Shown: positions 1 to 12,170 of the stretch, piece after piece | Layout of the letters: every line of letters starts with the position of its first letter | How positions within the stretch are numbered: the first letter of the stretch is position 1 | Source: Sweltsa coloradensis | Taxonomy: Eukaryota > Arthropoda > Insecta > Plecoptera > Chloroperlidae | Reading direction: 5' to 3' | DNA length: 64,000 nt | NCBI GenBank assembly: GCA_024449915.1 | Contig: JAMZAV010002019.1 | Location: 1 to 64,000, forward strand | Translations under genes and position numbers: made by a program | The notes under the pieces: generated by a model | Database searches by the model: none | What the model was told of the DNA's origin: nothing | What the model saw: only the letters and a program-made list of their open reading frames with translations

Positions 1-162
1 GCTATCGAATTGGATGTTATCGCTTGGTTTAGCCGGAATCGTGTTAACAAACACACAAAAATACAAAGGAAAAAAAAAGAAGAAAACAAAAAGAAGAAAA
101 AAAGACATTCCGGATTTTTTTTCTCCGGTGTAGTTAAATGGAATCTTCGCTTCGCTCATCCA
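1..162 (-). mobile_element. HINE-like element, subfamily A, 5' part (cut by window edge)
   Basis: Read on the minus strand, the element begins at 162 with TGGATGAGCGAAGCGAAG and continues with the same order of blocks as the full copies at 33668 and 39593: the block ending in CACTAC/CGGAGAAAAAAAATCCGGAATG, a long T-rich run, then GTGTGTTTGTTAACACGATTCC. The flanking base before TGG is T, as in the other copies. The 3' half lies outside the window. No coding capacity is seen; it is a non-autonomous repeat. Confidence 0.8.
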
Positions 163-2974
163 AAAATATAGGCGCAAGATGTGAAGAATAAACCTTGATG
201 AATGACACACTCTTGCAGTGGTAAGCCGATATAACTTCAAAAATCAATTAAAAGTCTGCTATACTACTCATTATAGAACCGATTCGGAGTATTTTATTTA
301 TGTGGAACTATATTTTGTGACGAGGACAAATGCATAGGGTAATAAGGATAAGCACTAATGAAGCTTATGTTCCAAATAACTTTTCATCGTCTATATATAT
401 AGTAGACCAATACTATCAATTTGACTCATTTAGTGCCTTCAACAGTACTGATTGTAGTTTTATTATGTTTTAAGTAATTTGGCAGTTTGAGGTGGGTGAA
501 TTTAGTGTAGAGTGTATCTTAAAAAACGTTTGGTTATCCTGGGTGAAGTTTCGTGTAATTTGATTTTTTAAATGCCTACACCTTCACAACACGAGTATTC
601 ACTACACTAGGAAACTCAAACAAATCTGTCATCATCGCAAAGTGCAAGACCGACAGTTTCTTGAAGCCCCATCTATATCTACGTGTCACAGCCTCATCGA
701 CCACATAAAATAGAGTCGTGAAAGTCACAGTTTGAGATCCAAACATAAAGAAGCCTATCAAATGTCATGTACCGCTCATCTTTTAGCAGTCGTCAAGTTT
801 TACGCTCAACATTTCAGTTGAGTTCAATTTATTTTCTCGAATGCTCTCTTCGGTGAATTACGTGCTAGATCTCTCAGCCGTGCACGGCGAAATGGAAACT
901 ATAACTATAGTCAAGTCATAGATACTAGTATAACCCCCCCCCCCCCCAAATTCAAGCTATGTAACACCGAAGTGAGCCACCGGATTATATCAGTGTGCGC
1001 GCGCTAAACTACAGAGCCGGCTGGGCGAGATCTGACACCACATTGCAGAGTGATTGGGGTGGGGTGAACTGATAAGAGGTGGAGACGGCTCATCGGTAGC
1101 GCACGAGACTAATGCGGGAGATTGCCTAAGGCAGGCAATTGAAGCCGCCAATAATTGTTAATGATTGATGAGTTAATAGTTGAGGACATTCCTCACTTAT
1201 CAAACTGAAACAGTGGTCTAAAGCAGGGCACAGAAAACTGATGTGTAGGCCTACACAGGTAAATCGTACGAAAATACTATCAATACAAAATTGTTTAACC
1301 AGTAAGTAGTGAGTGAGTATTCCAGCAGAATAATTTTTTCAAGATGTTAACTTTAACAGTAATAACATTATCCATCATATCGTATAGGACGACAGCGGTA
1401 GCCAGTATACATGCAGTGTACCAGGTGGCATTCTCTTCGGAACTAGGTAAGATAGATTTTTGTGTATAAAAGAGTGTCTAAGGACTGTTAGTGAGGGCTT
1501 TAATCTCAGCTTTCACCTTATTATCGACGAACTGCAGAAAAACCTCCGTCAGGATTGCCTGTAGCTGGTATCGCCGTCAACATCCTCAATTACTGGTACA
1601 AACTCGCTCGTAACGCATGAGCCACTTTTCTATGCAATAACAGTCTCGATGACGAACCTCTTAACAATGAAGTGATGACTATAGAAGAATTTTAGTACTA
1701 AAAGGACATTGTGTGAGTTTGCCTTTTAAGTTTCCCTTTGAATAAAAAATTGTAGCTTCATTGTATTCTTTCTTGCTTCAACAGGAAAATCTTACTACCC
1801 CCCAAACACATCAATTTCCTGGGTAAATCACCAACAACATCAATTTTTCTGAGAAGGTTTCCTAAATCTAATTCACCTTCTTGTCACCCCGTGGGTCATG
1901 GCTATCAATAAATGTCATCGGCGATATAGGCTACGTAAGCGGTGGAGTTTCAGAGTGGAAAGTAAACTTCGATCGAGATTCGAGACGAAAATAAACCAAC
2001 AAAGTAGTTTTCCGGACGTATTACGGTCGCATTGTATTGCTAGCATTAGCTTGCCCTATTTACTGAATTATTCACGATCTGAGAGTATCTGAAGAGATTT
2101 ATAAGAAAGGTATAACTTGGTTCTTGTTATAGTTTGCGCTACACGGATCCACGTGACCTAATAATATAGAATTATTAATATTCCAATGCGCAAAAAATCT
2201 TGCTGCTGGTAAAATATTTTCAATATTCTCTCTCACGCGAGACGGATATTTTCGTTCACTTTTTAGACATTGATTTAAAAACATATTATTTTCTAGACGT
2301 AATCAATATGAGAATGTTTTATATGCAACGAGATTATCCTGGGGGAGCGATTGAAAAACATGATGGCGATAAAGCCGAGAAATTTGATTTTCTTGCTATA
2401 AGAGAAGATAAGATTTTTTTAAATGTATATAAGAAGCAAACGAAACAACAATGCTGTTACAAAGATTTCTTTGTCGTAAGAATGCTCGCTGTAGGGTTCA
2501 CATCAGTTTTACCCTGTGTGGCCTTAAGATGACTAACTAGGTTATTATTATTATAGTATGATAGCTTAGTTATTGTGAAGAGAATGTCCAAAGTCTGTTT
2601 AAAGGAGCTACCCCCCAAATTTATGTTTTACCACATAGTCTATAAGCATATTACTGCACTAAAATGACCATTTAAAAATTTATATATTGCAACTGTGAAT
2701 TTATACGATTTATTTTATTTTATATTATCCAGAAATTTGAGAATATTGGCGTTTCGGGAAATTTCTTAAAATGGCTTAAACCTGCTTGTTTTTTGTTGCA
2801 CATAGATACTAGAACATCAGACCACTTTAAAATGGCCCATCGTGTCTTAAATCTGTGCACAAATATACTCTCAAACATGCAGAAATATGCATTCAAAAAT
2901 CACACCCCTTCTTGGTAATCAGCATATTTTGACCGAACCACTTGCCCAAATTACAAAACAAAATATGTATGATT
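163..2974. other. No gene recognised
   Basis: AT-rich sequence with short unrelated ORFs on both strands; none has a recognisable domain or codon bias. There is a run of 14 C at 934-947. A tRNA A-box-like stretch at about 1088-1110 lacks a matching B box and is not called. The longest ORF (2200-2532, plus strand) matches nothing I know. Confidence 0.6.
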
Positions 2975-3079
2975 TACAGAAAAAGCACTTGCGAAAGTAA
3001 AAATATCCCACGCAAACTAAAAACTTTAAAAAACTCATCCATCAACGCGACTAAAAAAAGCGTTTGCGAAGCTTCCTAG
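2975..3079 (+). mobile_element. HINE-like element, subfamily B, 3' fragment
   Basis: It shares with the copies at 52449 and 53660 the block GCACTTGCGAAAGTAAA, CCCACGCAAACT, then the internal inverted repeat CTCATCCA, an AACGC...GCGTT hairpin and the end CCTAG followed by T. The 5' part is absent. Confidence 0.75.
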
Positions 3080-3189
3080 TTTAAGATATTTTTAATCATG
3101 ATGCCAGCAATGTAATAACGCAACAAAATGCATGCTTCCTCCGATGAAGATACGAACTAAACATTACTATTTTAGTGGCCTAGCGAAGA

Positions 3190-3480
3190 GTGTCCTGGCG
3201 CCGGCCACATTCCCTGGGCCGCATCGCAATCCCCTTTCTTCCCACGCATTACGGCCGCGCTGTTAAGTGCATCGTAAAGCTACAGCTAAACACAGGAAAG
3301 TTATCCGGCCACGTTGATCCGGACCCTGCTTTATCTTCGGATAGAGTTGTAAAAGCTAAGACGGCCACTTCAGGTGGACGTCGTGCGCGCTCGTTAACCT
3401 GTCAGTGTGTAGCTTTCGTCACGCCATCAACGACACGGGCTCCTCAACCAAGATCAACGATTTCCCCCCTTGCTTAAAGT
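3190..3480. other. GC-richer block, unassigned
   Basis: A locally GC-rich stretch that is open for 95 codons on the plus strand. The translation is Arg/Ser/Thr-rich with no domain I recognise. It could be a decayed repeat or an exon fragment; there is no splice or initiation evidence. Confidence 0.3.
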
Positions 3481-3556
3481 CTCTATTAATGCAATGTTGC
3501 TATTCGAGACGATGAGTGGTGATAGATGAGGGTGAAGGACAAAAAACAAAAACATG

Positions 3557-3640
3557 TGCCTTGTGCGGGATTCGAACCCGCGTCTTCGTAGTCATACGCT
3601 TCGGAACAGCGCCCTAATCGTATAGTCACCGCGGTCGGCA
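3557..3640 (-). repeat. tRNA-derived SINE head
   Basis: On the minus strand the stretch starts TGCCGACCGCGG, has an A-box-like segment (GTGACTATACGATTAGG) and a strong B box GGGTTCGAATCC inside a 5-bp stem, and ends near AAGGCA, which can pair with the start. The intervening sequence is long, as in a tRNA with a large variable arm, but the fold is not a clean modern tRNA. More decayed relatives seem to lie at about 7540-7650 and 61367-61470. I call it a SINE head rather than a working tRNA gene. Confidence 0.6.
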
Positions 3641-5004
3641 AGTACTACAAACTACGAAGATCAACGAAAATATGATATTGCGTGGCACATTTCAATTATT
3701 CCGCCATTGATTCAATCAATGATCGATTATTATTACTCTATGCATTTGCGATTCGATACATTGACTACGTAGGTCGAAATTGTTCTGGGATTTTAAAACA
3801 ATAGGAAGTGCTGTCTTCAAGCCGGTTGCAGATAAGAGCGGAAATATAACTTTGGCTGTGTATGCGCATTCTTCATGGATATGTTCAGTTAAAGCGGTTT
3901 AGTATCCTACCAAGTTGCCTTCATCCTATGTGTCATGATTGTTGATGAAGATTAAGGACAATATTAGACCTATAATCCATGATTTACGCAGGACTCTAAC
4001 GTCCCTTGGATTTCTTCGGACCTCTGACCTAAACACATATGAGTCACCGCATATGGCCAACATAATTCACATATATACAAAAGCTAACTTTACAATTGAG
4101 AGGACCATGCACAAATCTGTCTGCGGTATTCTGCTCGACGTATACCGACGCTCTTGCCATCTGAGCTGAGCCCTAACAACGACTACAAAATATCAAATTA
4201 GTTAAAATAGCTACAGTTCTACACAATGGTTGCTATAGCTTAACAACAGGTAAACCATACACGAGTATTTAATTCATGAACTGTTGCACTGTCATTTAAC
4301 GCTGTATTTAATTAAGGACCAAAATTATGGCATTTTGTAACGGTTAATATTTAACAACCAAGAGAATTAGCAGAACGCCTGCATTTAGCCAAAGCTGGTT
4401 GATGGACAGTGGTATTTTTGTCAATTGTCGTAAAACTTCGTCACGACTGGGGACAAGCCTCAGAACATTAAGCTTAAGATATACCAATACATTTTCTACT
4501 TGGGCTACTGAGGATTACATTGCTATTTTATCATCCCCAGACGGGGTTATCTTTTATGACAATTGCTATCATTCTTGTCCATAAAGCTGGCTGAAGCTTT
4601 AAATCATGTGCAGTCATAATATATTTCATAGTTTTGGAAAACCACATTGCCGAAGAGTATAGAAAATAACGGCGAAACTGGTGAAAAAGGTTAACTTCTT
4701 AGTTCTTATTCAGAAATGATCCACCGAGTCAAGTTTATTTTGCACGACATTAGTTGCTACACATTTCTCCCTTCTTGGACGTTCTTAAACAATATATTTC
4801 TTGATTCTTTGGGCTGTGACAGTCGATGTCTTGTGTGACAGGTAACCTTAGAAAGCAATAAGAATCGCAAATAGAGTTTTAGACTAATTCCTGCACAGCT
4901 GCCTTCGCCTAACAACATGACGTCAGAGACGTATGATATTGTGTACACAGCGCAGAGAAATTAATATTGTTGAGGATTTAGTATTTGGTTAAACTCCAAA
5001 CCGT
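3641..5004. other. No gene recognised
   Basis: AT-rich, with short ORFs of no recognisable family on either strand and no clear repeat structure. Confidence 0.5.
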
Positions 5005-5033
5005 CTACTCAGAAGGGCCAGGTAAAGAAATTG

Positions 5034-5107
5034 TTATTTCGATATTAATCGATGTGGAATTTTTTTGGATATCGATGTCCACATTCGTAATCGAAATATC
5101 GAAATAA
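5034..5107. repeat. Imperfect inverted repeat inside the hAT element
   Basis: The left arm 5034-5058 (TTATTTCGATATTAATCGAT...) and right arm 5078-5107 are reverse complements apart from a few mismatches and a short insertion, around a spacer of about 19 nt. It lies between the left terminus and the satellite array. Confidence 0.7.
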
Positions 5108-5120
5108 AAAATTATAATGT

Positions 5121-6042
5121 GGTAGGGCCGGGTGCAGGGTAGCTAATAACAAAGTCGTCATGTTTCATTTGGTGGAGGTGCTGGGTCATATGGTAGGGCC
5201 GGGTGCAGGGTAGCTTATAACAAAGTCGTCATGTTTCATTTGGTGGAGGTGCCGGGTTATATGGTAGGGCCGGGTGCAGGGTGGCTTATAACAAAGTCGT
5301 CATGTTTCATTTGGTGGAGGTGCCGGGTTATATGGTAGGGCCGGGTGCAGGGTGGCTTATAACAAAGTCGTCATGTTTCATTTGGTGGAGGTGCCGGGTT
5401 ATATGATAGGGCCGGGTGCAGGGTAGCTTATAACAAAGTCGTCATGTTTCATTTGGTGGAGGTGCCGGGTCATATGGTAGGGCCGGGTGCAGGGTGGCTT
5501 ATAACAAAGTCGTCATGTTTCATTTGGTGGAGGTGCCGGGTCATATGGTAGGGCCGGGTGCAGGGTAGCTTAGAACAAAGTCGTCATGTTTCATTTGGTG
5601 GAGGTGCCGGGTTTATATGATAGGGCCGGGTGCAGGGTGGGCTTATAACAAAGTCGTCATGTTTCATTTGGTGGAGGTGCCGGGTCATATGGTAGGGCCG
5701 GGTGCAGGGTAGCTTATAACAAAGTCGTCATGTTTCATTTGGTGGAGGTGCCGGGTTATATGGTAGGGCCGGGTGCAGGGTAGCTTATAACAAAGTCGTC
5801 ATGTTTCATTTGGTGGAGGTGCCGGGTCATATGGTAGGGCCGGGTGCAGGGTAGCTTATAACAAAGTCGTCATGTTTCATTTGGTGGAGGTGCCGGGTCA
5901 TATGGTAGGGCCGGGTGCAGGGTAGCTTATAACAAAGTCGTCATGTTTCATTTGGTGGAGGTGCCGGGTTATATGGTAGGGCCGGGTGCAGGGTAGCTTA
6001 TAACAAAGTCGTCATGTTTCATTTGGTGGAGGTGCCGGGTCA
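5121..6042 (+). repeat. 71-bp tandem satellite, 13 copies
   Basis: Each unit begins GGTAGGGCCGGGTGCAGGGT, contains ACAAAGTCGTCATGTTTC and ends GGTGGAGGTGCCGGGT. Starts at 5121, 5192 and onward give a 71-bp period and about 13 units with only scattered substitutions (A/G at the AGCTTA step, C/T in the last bases). One unit near 5610-5640 has 1-bp insertions. Homogeneity suggests recent expansion or sequence conversion. The units open with a hAT-terminus-like AGGGCCGGG, so the array may have grown from the element's own end. Confidence 0.95.
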
Positions 6043-6429
6043 TTAAAACGAGTGTGGGAAGTAAACATCATAATGCATTTTTGGCGATACCTTATCAACC
6101 GAAATTCATTATGCAACCAGCAAATGTGGCATGTGAATTTCTTATTCTTTCTTCTTCTTGCGAACACCACGAGTTGGAAGCTTGGAACTAATGACTAACT
6201 AATGAGATTGAAAACTCAATTCTCATTAACATTTTTCACAATGACGTTATCAACTTAATTAAGCCACACATTACTAATATAAGACCCACTCACTCTTTTG
6301 ATAGACATTTAAAACTATTTTGTATGTATATATTTTTTGCCCTTTTTTATTTTTTAACGATACCGGTATCTGAACTTTTGGTGCGATATCAATAATTTTC
6401 TTATGCCCTAACCAAGCCCTACTACTTAG

Positions 6430-8447
6430 ACAGTATGTGTGTGAAATCAACTATCCGTCAATAATCTACGACAATTTGTTATTATACCATTTGTCCTTGC
6501 TTGCAACTTTCATCATATCAATCAAATTATTCCTGGTTGTAGAATGTAGGACAATGTCTTAGCTTATTGCCAGACTCCCTCCTAGGACTTACGACCAATC
6601 TGGCCGAGCACATCTATATACTTACATCCATGCCATTGCAGATACGATTTTATTTTTTATTTGGACCTCAATCTTTTTAGATTTTTTTACGCCCTCTAAT
6701 GACATACCGCTCGCACTTTACACACAGAACGCTTCTTGGTGAATACCTTTAATCGCCAGTGGTTGATTCGAAAATCAGCATTGAAAAGTTCGTGACTGAT
6801 AAAGATCTTCGTAATTCCCCTTCCCCCCCCCCCCCCACCGCCCCCCGTATCCCCGTATCATCCCTCGTTATCACTGTTACGCCACCACTGAATGAGATGC
6901 ACAGCTCCAGTATCGAATATCGATCGATTGGCAATGCCGAACGCTTCAAATAAGCGATAATTTATGTATGAGCTTTTCATTTGATAGAAATGTTCGTTAA
7001 AAGTCAATCATCTCTCGTTCGATCTATACAAGTTAACGTTCAGCCGTACGCTCTCTCAAAAGAGAGCAGCTCTTTGTTGGCTCACTCTGTACAGTTAAGT
7101 TAATTATGTAAGATTAAAATTGTACTGGGGATAATTTAAACAATTCGTGTAGCTAAGTAAGTAAGCGAACAAGTTAGTGGTTAAGGTTATTATAAACTTA
7201 GTATTCGTCTATCTCAACTTTGAATAGAACGGTTAAAATAAAGAGCTCGCGTACTTAAAGTGGTCGTCTCCCGTTATCACTCAATTTGTTACGTTCAATT
7301 TATTAGTGAGCAGGTCTGAGCAGGTCCCAGGTCGTGCCCCAGCTCACCATGCGAGTAATTGAATGACCCCTCGGCACGCGGGACACAATACAGCGAAGGA
7401 AGAGGCGGCACGAGGCGCGGGGTCGAGGCAAGTTTGCAACGAATTCAATTTAATGTCATTCTCCAGCACAAATTACTGATAATACCACCCTCTGCAGCAT
7501 TATGTTCAGAGATACATAACAAGCAGAAATCAGTGGATGATGATGATTTGTGTTGCTTAACAATCGATGAGTATAGTGATAGATGACGTGAGGACGATTA
7601 CAAAAACCCAAGCCTTATGACTTATGAGGGATTCGAACACATTGTGACCACATAGTTAATATTAAAGGAATATTAATATATATATATTGAATAATATAAG
7701 GATATTATGAAAAACAACACAATCTTGTAACCCAAATTTGAAGGAAGCATTTTGTTTTTGCTATATAGATGAACTAAACTTATCTTAAATAAACTTAACA
7801 CAGATCATAAGATAAACAATGATGTGTTCAAGATAAACAAACAAGATCCCAAGAAAACTCAAATCATTATAGTCTAGATCTAGTACCAAAAGTCACAAGA
7901 CCTAAATTTTGGTGTATACCAGAAGGTTATATTTTAACTTTACCAAGAATGTTGATATTTTTCACTCGGATTAAATATTATTATCACTCTGTTAGAAAAG
8001 ATGTTATTTTCCTCGAGTGATTAAATCGATTTTTTTAAATGTATTTATTTTGTGAAATAACACTTTTAAAAATTCAGCCTGTATTAAACTACATCCCGTT
8101 TTGTGTCATAAACTAATTTTTACGACCACATCAATCAATACAAAAATACCAGCATAATACATTTAGGAAAATCCTGAAATGAACAATGTCCAAAGTATGA
8201 AGGTGATTAATTGAGAATGATGTACTGTGCCAGGATGAGGGGTTTAAAATGTGTTTGATGGCATTTATATGTCACATTAATTGAGTAATAAAAGCGTTTT
8301 GTTAAATTATTAAAGTTGTGTAATTATTTTAGTAAATTTCACATTCGTGATACACATGCCCAAGTTCCACGTCTAATAAAAGCGTGGACGATCCAACGAA
8401 TCATCAAACAGTAACCAAACGCAACAGTATTCCATTAGTTAAATTAA
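6430..8447. other. No gene recognised
   Basis: It contains a C-run at about 6825-6836, otherwise AT-rich sequence and short ORFs. The stretch 7010-7330 is LTR-like in composition (AATAAA near 7240) but has no paired copy or TG...CA ends. A decayed tRNA-like B box (GGGATTCGAACA on the plus strand) is near 7627. Confidence 0.5.
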
Positions 8448-8697
8448 TTTTTACCGTGGGAATTAAGCCAGTTATAAGGTGCAATGTATGCCCCTCTTCT
8501 TCAGGTGAGCTATGTATGTTTCGGATAGGACAAGGGATGTCCGAGGTTTGTTTAAGAGAACTCAATCCCTTGCATTCACATTAACGACTGAGGATAACCT
8601 CGAAAAAACCTTGTGTCAGGATTGCCGGTCTCGACGGGATTGAACCGAGACCATCCGAATCAAAGTCGCGCGCTTAGCGCTCGAGCCAACACGGTCG
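8448..8697 (-). mobile_element. tRNA-headed SINE, family S3, near full length
   Basis: The minus-strand order is head with TTGGCTCGAGCGCTAAGCG (A-box region), a degenerate B box (GGTTCAATCCCGTCGAGACC), then the body with GGTTTTTTCGAGGTTATCCT, GAATGCAAGGGATTGAG, CGGACATCCCTTGTCC and the end CCCACGGTAAAAA. It shares this layout with copies at 51831 and 57420. The Pol III promoter boxes are mutated relative to those copies. Confidence 0.85.
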
Positions 8698-8790
8698 GAA
8701 ATCTTTTGCTCTCCGCGTAGATGGCGACGAAATTTCGATTCGTAACTAGTGCTTTCGAATATATCAATTCAACATAGCATTATACTTAAA

Positions 8791-9558
8791 CTAGGAAAAC
8801 GCTTAAGTCCCGCCGCGTTGTTGGATGAGCGTAATTGGTGCATTGACCTGCCATGTGTTATGCAGATTTCTGTTGTTTTGTGAAAAAATTATTACTAAGT
8901 CGATTTTTTTAAATTAAATTAAATTAAATAAAAAAATAACTTTATTCTTTTATTTTTTCTTAATCGTAATTTTAAAAAAAGAAAAAAATCGTAAAATTGC
9001 TATTTTCATAACAAATAATTATTCGATTGCGCTCAAATTTTACACGAATATAATAATTCATAAAATTAAGGTTCTGTAAAAAAATCATTATAATAGGATA
9101 AAGCATGTAGGTGTTATAAGTGAAAGAATTGTAAAAAAAAAGAAAAAAAACACGTAAATATCGATTTTCATAAGAAATAATTTTTCGATTGTTCTCAAAT
9201 TTCACACGAATATCTTAATTCATAAAATTAAGGTTCTGTAAAAAAATCTTTAAAATCGGATTAAGCATGTAGATGTTATAAGTCGAAGAAATTTTTTAAA
9301 ATCGAAAAAAATCGTAAATTTACGATTTTCATGAGAAATAATTTTATGATTGCGCTCAAAAACGTGGCAGTTCTAAGTTCAGAGATTTCAAAGGCCTCCA
9401 TAAAATTTCATCGCAATTGGAGTATTGGTTTAGCCGTAATCGTGTTAACAAACAGCCAAAAATACAGAAAGAAAGAAAGGAAAAAAAAAAATACATTCCG
9501 GATTTTTTTCTCCAGTGTAGTGAAATGGAATCTTCGCTTCGCTCGCTACGCTCATCCA
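8791..9558 (-). mobile_element. HINE-like element, subfamily A, full length
   Basis: Minus strand: the 5' end at 9558 is TGGATGAGCGTAGCGAGCG and the 3' end at 8791 is CCTAG. Near the 3' end are the internal partner of the 5' terminus (CGCTCATCCA) and a hairpin AACGC...GCGTT about 3 nt before the end. A T flanks both sides, as expected for T^T insertion. The interior holds about three tandem copies of a 162-bp monomer (GATTTTCATxAGAAATAAT at about 9000, 9162 and 9324). Asymmetric terminal inverted repeats, a 3' hairpin and T^T insertion are the published hallmarks of Helentron-associated elements. There is no Rep/helicase ORF. Confidence 0.8.
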
Positions 9559-9602
9559 ATAAGAAGCTAACTTCATATTAGCGCCAATGTGCTTTCAATT
9601 AA

Positions 9603-9690
9603 AGGTTTGCAGACACCTTGTGCTTGGGGCATACTGCCATGATCTGCCAACCTTCCTAGTATAAAAAAATGGATAACAATAAATAAATAA
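9603..9690 (+). mobile_element. LINE 3' terminus, truncated
   Basis: It matches the 3' UTR end of the LINE at 50085-50170: GCAGACACCTTGTGCTTGGG, GCATACTGCC, TCTGCCAACCTTCCTA, then an A-rich AATAAATAAATAA tail. Everything 5' of the last 60 or so bases is missing, as expected from extreme 5' truncation. Confidence 0.75.
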
Positions 9691-12075
9691 AAGTCATAGT
9701 CGAACGAAATACCAAAAATCGTTCCCAGATGAATTCATATCTTCAGGCGTAGTCAGCAAAGTATTCAGGCTTTAAATTCCAAATATTGTTACGTACTGAT
9801 AAAATCACAAAATCTACAAAATTCTTTAACTTTAAATACATTTTATTTTCACAGAGCGTCAGTATAATATTTAAAACTTCAAAACAATTCTTGAAGATCA
9901 AAATGTTTTTGCGCGATGCAATTTTATTCAGTTCTCAGTGACTGCGTGACAACTCACAGTGAAACTCAGTGACTCAATATCATGATCCAATCTGTCAAAT
10001 TCAATACATATCTAGTGAAATGCATTCTTTCCAGTGTATACAATACTAGAAATTCAAAATAGATCTCCCAGTAGCAATCTTGAGATTGGTATAATATGAT
10101 GTGTCAATATCGCTGACTAGAAAATCACAGGGTCTCGGCGTCACAAGCAGAGAGTCGCGCCGCGATATAATATCACACAGGGATTCGGTGAAACAAGCAA
10201 AGTGACGGGCCGCGATATAATATCATTATTTTGAGTGTTTTAACGAATTTCTTTCAGCAACAATCTTTTCTGCTTAGTCCAATTTCTCCTTTATTATGAA
10301 AAGCTGCTGACACCGTGGACATGTGACGCTTTACTATTTGCTCTGCGCTGCCCTTCATCCCGTCAACAGCATATATTACGATTCCTCTCATCCATCCACC
10401 TATAGTTTTGCATAAATCCCACACACATTCAAGCCCTTACATCCCATCAACTGCATATTTTACGAGGACCACTTTCACCAGCACCATGTTCTAATATTTA
10501 TAAAGAAATATTTGCATAAATCTCAGTTTGAAAACATTTTCCTTTTTGTTCAGCTTATTCAGAGTGAAATGCGTATAATGTCATCACCATTAGCGCTCAT
10601 TAGTCGCAAAGTACGAAACAAGTTCTCTCGCTTTTTGTGTCACTCGCTCATTCGAACAACTCCAGCGATTCGAAGCGTTGAAACTTGGCAAAATAGATGA
10701 TTTGCGTGAAATGCTTACGTTTTAGTGGTTATTAGCATAATTTTATGGAAATATCCCAGTATCTGTCTTAACACGTTTTTTTTCAAGCTATTAAAAACAA
10801 AGATTAATCATTGTGTATACCAACAGAAATTAATGGTTATGATAAATTTTAGATCTGTGTATAATTCTGTGTTTATGGACTATGCTACATGTGATATTCC
10901 TAATTGTATGATAATAATAATTGTAGTAGATAGATGATTAAGATAGCGAAATCATTCATTAATACGATCATAAAAACGTACTGTTAACACACTATAAATC
11001 CCGAATAAAGCTCCTTCATATTCGCGTGGAAATGTATGTTTCTGTTGAGAATAAACGCTAAAAAATAAATTTACAAATCATTCAGGGACGACAGTGAAAA
11101 GGTGAGTCCAATTTTCCAAAAATTAGTCCAAAACGAACGCACGAACGAACGTATACCACGAACGCGCTGTACAAACACAAATACACATTCATAGTGACTC
11201 GAGTGAGAGATCTTAAGGGGCTTAAGCATTGGTAAACCAATCAATCATTCAATATTGGTTCACATAGTTTATAATTTAAAATTTTGTACACCGTAACTGT
11301 ACTTTTCCTAGGCAAATATTTTATTCCCTTTCATTTTGTACACGAATTTATATTCTACGCCCTGTTTCCTTGAAAGTTGAACAAGAAGTATAACAATATA
11401 TACAACATGTAAATTATATATATTTAAAAAGAATATTTATGTTAAGTTATTGCAAAATTCCGATAATTATATTTTTCGTGAAAAACTGAAGGTTTTCGCG
11501 GACCGTAATTATTATGTAAGACGGGGGTTCAGAACATTGCACTGCGTTTTAATAAGCGTGTAAGTACACACGTACCTAAGTTATTGCTCGCAGCACACTG
11601 TGTGTCGCATTGTCAATAACACTGCACGCGTTACACTCTTATTAAAGCGGCCCAACTGTCCCAAAAACCATCTTACGTAATAATTATAATTATCCTGCTC
11701 AGTGCTAAACAACGCATGCTTAAGTTTCACATGCAAACAATACATTAAATTAGAGCTAATAGGAAGTCATAATTTCGTCAATTACTGCAGGGTGATCTTA
11801 ATCCAAGGATCGCGAATGTCACTTCTCAGTCGCCAACAGCTAATGTTTAGAATCCTCTCTTGTCGCTTTCTATTAATTGTGTTTTTGTAAATTAAAATGT
11901 ACAAACGTCCTGATAAAATTTGAATTTGAATTTGAATTTGTTCTATTTCAAAGTGTAAAAAAGCTCAGTAGAAAGTAGAAAAGTGTAAGTCCGGTTCGAC
12001 AGAAGAATATCGATAAGAAAGGCATAAGAATATAGCTTGGAAATATATGTTGCCACCACATCTAATTCAATGGTG
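9691..12075. other. No gene recognised; two small repeats inside
   Basis: AT-rich sequence. A two-copy direct repeat of about 50 bp ending CGCGATATAATATCA lies at 10133-10225 (ends at 10161 and 10211). A hexamer microsatellite (AATTTG, about 4 units) is at 11917-11941. ORFs of 60-70 codons have no recognisable family. Confidence 0.5.
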
Positions 12076-12170
12076 GTATTATTTACTACAATTCAGAAAT
12101 TAAAAAAGTCCGCCCCAACCGGAAATCGAACCACGTATCTCCCACATTCCAGGTGAGCTTCTCAACTTAA
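12076..12170 (-). repeat. tRNA-like inverted-repeat element, type 1, decayed copy
   Basis: It reads TACTACAATTCAGAAATTAA, a T-run on the minus strand, then CCGCCCCAACCGGAAATCG and a truncated D-arm side. It is the reverse complement of the right half of the units at 54.6-56.7 kb. The anticodon and A-box side is mutated and cut short. Confidence 0.7.

Larger units (their letters stand above)
5013..6421. mobile_element. hAT-type non-autonomous DNA transposon carrying a satellite array
   Basis: The ends are AAGGGCCAGG on the left and, read inward on the minus strand, TAGGGCTTGG on the right. They are flanked by CTACTCAG (5005-5012) and CTACTTAG (6422-6429), an 8-bp target duplication with one mismatch that fits the hAT pattern nTnnnnAn. 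Subterminal sequences on both sides are of the GATATCG/ACCGGTATCG kind that is common in arthropod hAT ends. No transposase is present. About two thirds of the element is the 71-bp array described separately. A diverged relative lies near 58208-58420. Confidence 0.75.

Noticed and set aside
3557..3640. Functional tRNA gene with long variable arm
   Set aside because: D-arm and anticodon stem do not fold cleanly; related decayed copies elsewhere point to a SINE head.
5121..6042. Regular repeats suggestive of a CRISPR array
   Set aside because: Units are contiguous 71-mers with no unique spacers, inside a eukaryotic hAT element.
7010..7330. Possible LTR
   Set aside because: AATAAA and LTR-like composition only; no second copy, no TG...CA borders, no primer-binding site or gag-pol.
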